DNA from: Euperipatoides rowelli
Lineage: Eukaryota; Onychophora; Udeonychophora; Euonychophora; Peripatopsidae
Assembly (NCBI GenBank): GCA_003024985.2
Contig: PXIH01S0010719.1
Strand: one strand, 5' to 3'
DNA: 10,769 bases
The translations under genes were made by a program, and so were the position numbers. The notes beneath the pieces are model-generated. The model ran no database searches. It was not told the origin of the DNA and saw nothing but the letters and a program-made list of their open reading frames with translations. Shown here piece after piece: positions 1 to 6,887 of this stretch; position 1 is the first letter of the stretch, and every line of letters starts with the position of its first letter.

Positions 1-1045
1 GAGAAAATTGTCTGAAAGAAACACTGCCTATGGGTTTAGAAAGAGTTTGTTAATTGTACCGGTATCATTAAAAAGTGGTATAGCAACTGGAAACTTTGTG
101 TTAAAATGTTATATTTTATTGAAATTGAATCCAAATATTTATTTATCTTCTAATACATTAGGCTAACCTTAATGTCATGTTTTAAACCATATTAACTTGA
201 ATTTAGCTATAATAGAAATCACTTTAAAAATGTAAATTATTGAAATCCTTATTACAATGCTTGAACTGTATTAGTAGATTGAGTTGTTTATATGCTGGAA
301 GTGTTTGCTTGTTTCTTAGTGTGATTTAAATAAAATGCAGACTTTTCAAGACAAACAACAAATAAATACAGGATAACAAATTGCAAAATTTAATTAAATG
401 AATGACATTATTAAACAAGTATAACAAGAACTTCTAACTAATTCATTTTGACAATACTGAATCTTTAAACAAGTCAGAAATGTGTAGTATTTAAAATCTT
501 TAATCAAAATAGTGAGAAGATATTTTTTTTTTGTTCCTTTCCATTATTGCGGGCTTTTTTTCTTCTTTTAATTGAAAAATATTATTTAGAAAGCAAAAAA
601 AACTTAGCTGATCTATTAGATTTTAACTATACAAGTCAACCAATAGCTAACTTTATTTGAAAGCAGTAAAAAAATATCTAATTTCCTATTAAAAGAAATT
701 ATATAAAAACTACTATCTTCATTTTAATTATGAAATACAAGTTTGAGTGCAAAACAATCAAAGAAAAATGATACATTTTCTAATAATAAAACATTTTCTC
801 TAAGAAAAATAAAATGTGTTTATTTCCTGATGAAATAGTTTAGCAAACTCAATCATATGTCGCCTTCAATACATAGAGCTATTGATGCTTTTCATAATTT
901 ATATTATTTAATTTGATTTTTTTCATAATTGACAGTTTTCCGTCCCCTCCCCCGAGACACACACAAAAAAATTGTTTTTTTTTAAACATTCATAATTTAC
1001 TTTTCAAATAGTATTGATAGTTAAGATGAATTTATTAAAAATATA
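1..1045. other. AT-rich non-coding stretch, no gene seen
   Basis: This stretch is AT-rich with frequent stops in every frame and many short A or T runs. A short C-rich patch near 942-955 (CCCCTCCCCC) followed by an ACACAC run stands out from its surroundings, but it is too short to name. I see no exon, RNA gene or transposon terminus that I can defend. It could be intergenic or intronic. Confidence 0.6.
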
Positions 1046-1100
1046 GGGTTGGGGCACAGTTGTTTATTACATAGTAGGAGTTAGGGTTCAAATTGAAATG
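1046..1100 (+). mobile_element. Degenerate tRNA-derived SINE-like head (box A and box B remnants)
   Basis: GGCACAGTTGT at 1053-1063 matches 9 of 11 positions of a typical tRNA/SINE box A region (GGCGCAGTTGG). GGTTCAAATTG at 1085-1095 resembles box B (GGTTCGANTCC). The start-to-start spacing is 32 bp, which suits a SINE promoter with a shortened tRNA-like head. The preceding GGGTTGG also resembles a tRNA 5' end. No cloverleaf can be drawn, so this is not a working tRNA gene. The downstream body and tail are not recognisable, and no target duplication was seen. If real, it is an old RNA polymerase III retroposon fragment. Chance matches in AT-rich DNA cannot be excluded. Confidence 0.3.
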
Positions 1101-3184
1101 ACTAATGTAAAAACTATGATTTAAAATTTCTTAAATTTCATGTTTTCTCTTTTGTTAATTCTATCCAATATAGATAGATATAGATATATCATAAGATGTT
1201 TTATTCCCAATTTTTCTTATAACTTATTCCATTTTTTTTTAATTTATATCTATAATACAAACTTAATTCCATTGATGAAATAGTTTTATAGCCATTTGAT
1301 TTGTACAGCATTATGACCTAATTTTCTCTAATATAAAGTATAATAATAAAAGACTGAAGGGAGAACTACTCCTTCCAATAAATACTGTTTATACCCAATG
1401 TAACCAATTTCAGTATGTCAAATAATAGAATTAAGTCTGTCCTACGCACCAAAATAAAGAATTTGAACCACTATGGTTAAATTTCTTTATCAATTCATAT
1501 TTATTCCGAATGTAATATTTATCGATATTCTCATTTATTAGGCTTTTTACAAAAGTTAAATGAGCATTCAGAACGAATTAGATTTGATATCAATGTCCCC
1601 TTTAGAAAATATTTATTTTAAATGCTATGAGCATTTCTTAACCCTGAATTACTTGAGTTAATCCGTTTAACAATATCACACAGGTTGAATTTCAGCTACC
1701 CAAGTAGATATGAACAACTTAAAAGGAATAAATGATTGGTAAAACTTAATATAAATCTTAACAATAATTTATTAATAAAAATTAGGAAATGATATTTTTG
1801 AGAATGGAATGCAAGAACACATCACTGTGAAAGTCATAAAACATGAAGTTCATCATAGTTGATTAATATCTGGATTGTCACACTCAGATAAAACTCTTTC
1901 ACTTTCATTATCTGATTCCTATAGCATTTGATGCACTAACATAAAATTCTCTAGACTATTTAAAACATATTTTTCTAATTTATATATAAAAGTTAAATGT
2001 TCACTTGAATAAATGATGTAACAATTAACTTTAATGATGATAAAAAAAAACTTTACAAGGATTAGATCTGTGGGACCCAAAGCAATGACACACAATAGAA
2101 AGGGCAATAATAACTAAACTAGATACTGTACTTCAAACATGAAGATAAAACATGATTAGATGAACAACAGAATCACTGTAGCAGCTATTGGAAATATCAA
2201 ACTACTGCAGTAGTGCAATCTATAACAAATTTCTAGACCCACACTGTAGGAGAAAGAGTTAATTATGATATATCTGATGAATAGAAGAAGCACATCTTTA
2301 ATACAACATAAATAATTTGAATAGAAGTTCCACCTTCACTATAATTGTCAGTGCAAGATTTATGCATCTCAAACCACAAAATAAAAACAGCGTCACTCAG
2401 GGTAGAATATATTTTAGAAAAGTTTAACATTTCTTAATTATGTTGTAAATTCTAGATAATTCAATTGTTAAAATGGATGACATATTATAGAAAATTTCAT
2501 GCATTGTAAACATAGATTGGTTGTCCAAATCTAAAAGAAAAGTTGACAAAAAAAGATGAAAAAAGACACTTTTTATATTTGGAATTATCCTAATAAAAAT
2601 AAAGTAAGGCTAGTGAAAAGGCCATGGGCAATAAAAAATTAGATTAATTGTCCATTGAAAAAAACCTAGTAATATTTGAACAAAACAATCAATCATAAAA
2701 GTGGAAAAAGAATTTCAAAGTGAAGTTGGCTACTATAAATAGGTTTTCAATCACCAAGATGTGTAAATAAAATTTATATTCTCACACAAATCTCAAAGGA
2801 AGAATAAAATGTGGTAATAAGAATGAGTTCCACTAAATTACATTATTTTCACCATAGGTACAGAAAATTCTGACAATACCACTAGTTGGTTTTTAATAAC
2901 AATATATTGTGCAGCAGCATTAGAAACTTATAAAAAAAAGAAAGAAAACACAGTTTGAAAGTTGACTTTATAAAAGAAAGAATTGAACAAGACAATACTG
3001 TTATTCTGAAGTTGTGATCAATAAAAGTAACATTTCTGACATTTTTATATTAAAAAAAATAGGGTTAGTTATAGAAGCTTCAGATTAATGTTTGTACTAC
3101 AAAAAAAAATTTTTTTTATCAAAGGGTATTATTTTAAGTGTAAAATGAGTAGCAATTCTCACGAGCTCTTTTTGTAATGCTGGG
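1101..3184. other. AT-rich non-coding stretch, no gene seen
   Basis: These two kilobases are AT-rich and densely interrupted by stops. A 62-codon minus-strand frame at 1919-2107 and a 21-codon acidic run just beyond its stop (1856-1918) look like chance. A short AT dinucleotide-like patch lies near 1170-1190. An A9T8 tract sits at 3101-3117. No terminal inverted repeats, LTRs, RNA genes or convincing splice-bounded exons were found by eye. Confidence 0.55.
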
Positions 3185-3257
3185 GTATACGACTAAAAGC
3201 TTGGGCTCTTAAGCCCTTGTCAGACAATTTAGTCTGCATTCAATTTTCATCGTACAC
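3185..3257 (-). ncRNA. Candidate structured RNA or transposon motif: three-way junction
   Basis: Read on the minus strand, GTGTACGA (3257-3250) pairs over 8 positions with TCGTATAC (3192-3185), including one G-U pair. Inside lie two perfect 5-bp hairpins: CAGAC/GTCTG with a TAAATT loop (3236-3221) and GGGCT/AGCCC with a TAAG loop (3216-3203). They are joined by ACAA, with single-stranded joins of 13 and 10 nt. On the plus strand the outer stem has one A-C mismatch, so the minus strand is the better RNA sense. The order CTGACAA, stem, AAGC loosely recalls the hammerhead core (CUGANGA, stem II, GAAA) found in some Penelope-like and retrozyme elements. The core residues do not match, however, so I do not call it a ribozyme. 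It may be part of an unidentified repeat; expression is unknown. Confidence 0.35.
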
Positions 3258-3393
3258 AATATGGTTGACCTAGATAGATTGCAGTTTGAATCAATGATAA
3301 TTCTAATCGACCTGAAAAATGTTGATCGTGTTTAAGTTGAATGAAATTAACATTCACTGGTCTTGAGTAAACAAATAGAATGTTCGCATTGCA
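3247..3393 (-). other. Short unassigned open frame next to the three-way junction
   Basis: A 48-codon stretch without stops, lacking an initiating methionine at its open end, ends in a TGA at 3249-3247, inside the join of the predicted three-way junction. It includes residues HFSGRLELSLIQTAIYLGQP, which is less AT-biased than nearby translations. I do not recognise any domain. Upstream the frame is closed by a stop only one codon away. It could be a decayed piece of a transposon protein or simply chance in a higher-complexity island. There is no splice or promoter evidence. Confidence 0.12.
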
Positions 3394-3713
3394 TCAACAT
3401 GTGATCAGTTGCTTAAATTAGAAGAAAAACAAAACATTTATGACTCCTAAAATATGAATTCCATCTGGAAATTTGATGTTGAGCTGTGATTAATTCATAG
3501 TTATAGAATTATTAGCATGTTAAATATGAAAATGGAAAGAAATCTTTCACAGATTAAAAAAAAATGTTAAAAGTTGTTGCTTATCATTTATTGTAAACTA
3601 CATAGCGATGAAAGTACTGTACGGTGAACAGCCTATACTAAACATAGACTGATTTATCGAGTATATCTATGAAATAATTTGTGACCATAATTTAAAAAAC
3701 AACTGAGGATATG

Positions 3714-3716
<3 letters not shown>
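3258..3716. other. AT-rich non-coding stretch, no gene seen
   Basis: The first 160 bases are less AT-rich than average and may belong with the neighbouring three-way-junction segment as one repeat. The rest is ordinary AT-rich sequence. I found no termini, RNA genes or exons apart from the short minus-strand frame reported separately. Confidence 0.5.

Positions 3717-3744
<28 letters not shown>
3717..3744 (+). repeat. (TC)14 dinucleotide microsatellite
   Basis: Fourteen perfect TC units in a row, with no interruptions. It is likely to vary in length between individuals. No function is implied. Confidence 0.97.
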
Positions 3745-3749
<5 letters not shown>

Positions 3750-4128
3750 CTAAATAACATTAATCTTATTCAATATATTTTATAAAAACATTTCTCCTCA
3801 TTAGACAATTTATTTTTAAGTAAGACTAAATTTAATTACTTCAATATCAGCATAACATCTTTAGCCAATTCTTCAACAAAATGTTTTTTTTTTTATTATT
3901 TGTCTTGAAATAATGCTATTAGGATGTCTACTTTTCTGCGCTTCATTTTAAGCAGAATTAAAAGTAAATAAATAAAAAGTTATGGTATTTATTAATATTA
4001 TAGGACATTTACATCTATTTAATAAATTTACAGTATATTTAAGAAATTAATATATTGTTTCAAAACTCTTAATATTTTTTGAGAATTGGATTTTTTTTTT
4101 CTAACACTTGTACTTAAACATTTTATAA
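3745..4128. other. AT-rich flank upstream of the Helitron
   Basis: Very AT-rich sequence with T runs (for example near 3883 and 4091). It ends in TTTTATAA immediately before the Helitron 5' TC. I see no gene or other repeat here. Confidence 0.55.
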
Positions 4129-4274
4129 TCTATATATTAATACGTGAAGGGAAAACTTTGGATCCCTTTTTAAGCATATTGCGCGCACGGAGGAGTGTGA
4201 GATATTGCAGAGTTAAAGTTTATTTGGAGAGGGAGTGCAATAGCTAAAAATTTATATATATAATTAAAACATTA

Positions 4275-4369
4275 ATTGTTTAGCGTTGTGGTGGCTTTTT
4301 ACAAAGGAGTGGCGGCTTTTTACAAAGGGTTTTCATTGTTTAGCGTTGTGGCAGCTATTTACAAAGGAG
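4275..4369 (+). repeat. Internal 60-bp-period direct repeat within the Helitron
   Basis: A 35-base block starting ATTGTTTAGCGTTGTGG at 4275-4309 recurs at 4335-4369, exactly 60 bp later, with three mismatches. A third, partial copy of the block's second half (TGGCGGCTTTTTACAAAGGG) lies between them at 4310-4329. The block is confined to the Helitron interior. Such internal minisatellites are common in non-autonomous Helitrons and can differ in copy number between family members. Confidence 0.9.
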
Positions 4370-4389
4370 AGTCGGATTTAATTTTCTTA

Positions 4390-4422
4390 TTGGTCAAATT
4401 TCGACCAACACTGGATTACTAG
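4390..4422 (+). terminator. Helitron 3' terminal hairpin and CTAG end
   Basis: TTGGTC (4390-4395) and GACCAA (4403-4408) form a perfect 6-bp stem with a 7-nt loop. It is followed by 10 nt and then CTAG (4419-4422). In the Helitron family this arrangement marks the 3' end for rolling-circle transposition. It is not a transcription terminator in the bacterial sense. Confidence 0.78.
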
Positions 4423-4634
4423 TTGAAATAAATGCAGTAAAATTTTTTTATGGTTATTTGACTATTATTTTTTTAATTATATGATTAAGTTATTATATTT
4501 TAAAAATGTATAATGTATTATGATTAATAAAATTTGTTAAAATGAAAAGTCAATAGATTGTTGCATTGTGGTCAGGAATAGTATACGGTATACATATGAT
4601 GGGTCAATTTTTATTTGTATCATCTAACATTGAA

Positions 4635-4671
4635 ATCGTGCACGTATATTCGTTGGATGGCCATGTACGAT
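4635..4671 (+). other. Imperfect 10-bp hairpin
   Basis: ATCGTGCACG (4635-4644) can pair with CATGTACGAT (4662-4671): eight Watson-Crick pairs, one G-U and one mismatch, around a 17-nt loop. Its role is unknown. It lies in a slightly more complex patch downstream of the Helitron. Confidence 0.4.
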
Positions 4672-4699
4672 AAGAATTTTATGAAGATTGTATCATCTG

Positions 4700-4731
4700 A
4701 TATGGGGTTTAGAGTTATTTTTAAACCATAT
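4700..4731 (+). other. Bulged 10-bp hairpin
   Basis: ATATGG plus TTTA (4700-4705 and 4708-4711) pairs with TAAACCATAT (4722-4731). Two unpaired G residues form a bulge, and the loop is 10 nt. It follows the hairpin at 4635-4671 after 28 nt. Its role is unknown. Confidence 0.4.
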
Positions 4732-5406
4732 ACAGAATAGAGGAAAATGAGGATCATAAGTAAATGCTGAGAGACTTAACTAGATGCTCACTTGGATTCT
4801 ATTTTATAATGGGAAGTGAGGGTGGAAATCTCATGTTTTTTTGAAGGATCAATGTACAGGGATACCCATGATTCTTTGAAGGACTGTATTGGGAGGGAAG
4901 ATGTGTATACTCTATGTAGATAAAATAGAGGCATCAAAAAACAAGTAAACAGTCAGAACTTAAGTAAGAAATTAAAGACATTTATTTGATGATCAAATTA
5001 CATATTACATTATGGGATGACAATGATCAGAAGTTGAAGGAAATACCAAAGCTGTAGCTATCATTATGGTCTATGGCTAAGTGAATCTCAGGAATACATT
5101 CCTTGCACTCCAATGGTCCAACAGGGACACAGGTTTACAAGGTAAAGCCTACTTTCCAATGTCTCAAAAGGGACTGACCATTCTAAATTAACTATGTCAT
5201 TTTATAATTATATAGAATGTTTTCATGCTTTTTCTTCTATACTGCATAAATTTTTAGAATTTTGAAATCATAGTTTGGTATAATATTATATATTAGTTTA
5301 TAAATTGTATCACTTAGTATTAATCTATAATAATCACTTCTATACTGTAGAAATAAAATAGAATTATAAATTTAAATTATTTTATTATAGATGTCTGAGC
5401 TTTGAC

Positions 5407-5421
5407 TTTTTTTTTTTTTTT
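5407..5421 (+). repeat. T15 homopolymer
   Basis: Fifteen T residues in a row, which read as poly-A on the minus strand. I looked for a minus-strand retroposon ending here and found no recognisable body or target duplication. Confidence 0.95.
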
Positions 5422-5507
5422 GCCTAACAAATAAAATATAAATTATCAATAGAAGAGGATCAGTGCTGCAGTCAAGTCAGATTAAGATAGATGGATAAGG
5501 GAGAGAA

Positions 5508-5518
5508 GGGGGGGGGGG
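5508..5518 (+). repeat. G11 homopolymer
   Basis: Eleven G residues in a row follow a purine-rich stretch (GGGAGAGAA). This is unusual in such AT-rich DNA. The exact length may be uncertain because of sequencing slippage. Confidence 0.95.
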
Positions 5519-5740
5519 ATACTGTTGTTGTCACACAACTTCTGAAACTACTTTTACTAATAAGAGCAGGAATTCAGTGAAAAATTTATATAGGCCTATG
5601 CAGTCTACATACAGAATATAAAATAATTTATTTTAACAAAAATTATTTATGATTTAATAGAATTCCTTTTCTTAACATTTTAATGGAATAATGTTCTGAA
5701 GTACCATCTTGACAAGAAAAGTAAATACTGAAATAATAAT
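5519..5740. other. Short AT-rich spacer
   Basis: Ordinary AT-rich sequence between the G11 run and the GATGGT minisatellite. I see no feature in it. Confidence 0.5.
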
Positions 5741-5888
5741 GATGGTGGTGGTGGGGATGGTGATGGTGGGGATGGTGATGGTGGGGATGGTGATGATCAT
5801 GGTGATGTTGATAATGATGATGGTGGAGGTGGTCATGTTGATGATTATCATGTTAGCGATGGTTATTTTTGTGATGATGGTCATGGTG

Positions 5889-5920
<32 letters not shown>

Positions 5921-6049
5921 CATGGTGATGTTGATATTGGTGATGATGATTATGATGTTAGTGATGTGATGGTCATTTTTTGTGATGTTGGTTATGGTGG
6001 TGGTGATGTTGATAAGATGGTAACAGTTACAATGACAATGATGATGATG

Positions 6050-6050
<1 letters not shown>
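5741..6050 (+). repeat. GATGGT/GAT-type minisatellite
   Basis: An impure array of GATGGT, GATGAT and GTGGT units runs over about 310 bp. Three perfect copies of a 15-bp unit (GTGGGGATGGTGATG) occupy 5751-5795. A longer imperfect duplication is also visible: GATCATGGTGATGTTGATA at 5795 recurs at 5918, and TGTTAG and TTTTTGTGATG recur 106-111 bp apart. The 3' end resolves into pure GAT units (6036-6050). Both strands carry open frames here with near-homopolymeric predicted residues (methionine and valine on plus; isoleucine, threonine and tyrosine on minus). I regard these as repeat artefacts, not genes. Confidence 0.92.

Positions 6051-6051
<1 letters not shown>

Positions 6052-6093
<42 letters not shown>
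6052..6093 (+). repeat. (AAT)14 trinucleotide microsatellite
   Basis: Fourteen perfect AAT units continue directly from the GAT units of the preceding minisatellite, making a compound array. The boundary suggests one G-to-A substitution that then spread by slippage. Confidence 0.95.
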
Positions 6094-6095
<2 letters not shown>

Positions 6096-6770
6096 AAAAA
6101 TTAGTCTAATAAATTGTAGGATTTCTAACAAAAATATACAAAATTAATTCATTTCCATATTTGTTCTCTTTGGTGGCAACCACAATAAATGAAAAATATT
6201 AAAATGTTCATTTATACAAATGATAAAATATAAAATTAGCATGTTAATTTGGAATAATTACTCCATGTTGAATTTTTAAGATAAGTTTCATGTAACACTG
6301 TTCAAATTTTGTTTATCTTATATTAATAAATTAAAGCAGATACTTTTTAAACATGTTGTTAAATGAGTAATTTGGTGCACATTAGTTGCATCTTAAAAAT
6401 TAAAATAGTAAATTTAATGCTGATATTAATTTTTAGCTTGGTGCCATTTAAACATAGTTGGTACAACACCATGACACTAGTTGAATACCTATGCAGACAA
6501 ACAAAATGGATCTTTAATATTATATTTTACTTGATCATATAAATTAATTTCTAAGAGTTAGGTTTACCTAAGATCTAATTTGCATGGCATTAAATGAAAG
6601 ATTTAGAAACACCATTGAAATGATAGTGTTATGAATAAAACTAAATGAGCTCTGATTAAGAATTTAATTAATGTGGTGGGAAACTTTCACAAGTGTATTA
6701 AGCAGCCTATGCATAAAATCATTTTCTTCCATATAAAAATAATGCATAATGTCAATTCTAAGTGAAGTTT
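6094..6770. other. AT-rich non-coding stretch, no gene seen
   Basis: Ordinary AT-rich sequence with stops in all frames. I saw no repeat termini, RNA genes or microsatellites. Confidence 0.55.
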
Positions 6771-6887
6771 CTAGTTGAGAAAAACTATAGTGGCCTCCGT
6801 CTCTTCACCGTGGCTCAACTTAAATACTTCTTGAATAAACTGAAAGACTACTATAATTATTTCGAACCTGAAAAGGAAATATAACAT
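6771..6887 (-). other. Short minus-strand frame, possible terminal exon
   Basis: A 38-codon frame with an ATG at 6887-6885 ends at a TAG (6773-6771). An acceptor-like pyrimidine run and AG (TTTCCTTTTCAG, ending at 6868) lies inside it, so the coding part could instead be a 31-codon last exon starting at 6867. The distal part translates to VFKLSHGEETEATIVFLN. It is charged and uses GC-richer codons than most chance frames in this window. I recognise no domain, no upstream exon was identified, and no polyadenylation context was checked beyond a visual scan. It is most likely chance, but it is the best exon-like signal here. Confidence 0.15.

Larger units (their letters stand above)
4129..4422 (+). 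mobile_element. Short non-autonomous Helitron, apparently with both ends
   Basis: The 294-bp segment starts with TCTATATATTAATACG directly after an A and ends with CTAG directly before a T. That is the canonical Helitron layout: 5' TC, 3' CTRR, insertion between A and T, no target duplication. A 6-bp hairpin (TTGGTC/GACCAA, 4390-4408) lies exactly 10 nt before CTAG, as expected for the rolling-circle terminator. The 5' part (GTGAAGGGAAAACTTTGGAT and a GCGCGCACGGAGGAG patch at 4180-4194) closely recalls Helitron 5' ends I know from invertebrate genomes; this is from memory and was not searched. The element is too short to encode the Rep-helicase, so any movement would need proteins supplied from elsewhere. 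The sharp change in base composition against both flanks supports insertion. Confidence 0.78.
4423..5406. other. Non-coding stretch downstream of the Helitron
   Basis: No gene was found. From 4560 to about 5170 the sequence is somewhat more complex than the AT-rich background. It holds two imperfect hairpins (listed separately), a GTATACGGTATAC double palindrome at 4581-4593, and a small direct repeat (CATG then TTTGAAGGA) at about 4832 and 4867. A 6-bp inverted repeat AGGAAT/ATTCCT lies at 5090-5103. It may be a decayed repeat family that I cannot name. Confidence 0.5.

Noticed and set aside
1856-2107. 62-codon minus-strand frame (1919-2107) followed after one stop by an acidic 21-codon run (ESDNESERVLSECDN at its start)
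   Set aside because: The acidic run faintly recalls the acidic N-terminal part of piggyBac-type transposases. No transposase body follows, there are stops immediately downstream, and the first frame is AT-biased.
3185-3257. Active hammerhead ribozyme
   Set aside because: The order of elements is suggestive, but CTGACAA and AAGC do not match CUGANGA and GAAA, and stem I is not convincing.
3270-3300. tRNA-like box B (AGTTTGAATCA) near 3284
   Set aside because: It matches only 8 of 11 positions, and the nearest box A-like match is too close for a tRNA or SINE promoter.
5407-5520. Minus-strand poly-A-tailed retroposon ending in the T15 run
   Set aside because: No recognisable body, no target-site duplication and no internal promoter.
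5709-5969. 86-codon plus-strand frame rich in methionine and valine
   Set aside because: It is a direct translation of the GATGGT minisatellite, and the opposite strand is equally open.
5672-6097. 141-codon minus-strand frame starting with a run of tyrosines
   Set aside because: It is the reverse reading of the AAT, GAT and GATGGT repeats. Almost all residues are Tyr, Ile, Thr, Asn or Met, with no domain.
6855-6870. Minus-strand box B-like GGTTCGAAAT
   Set aside because: No box A partner lies at a suitable distance on that strand. The sequence is also accounted for by the exon-like frame.
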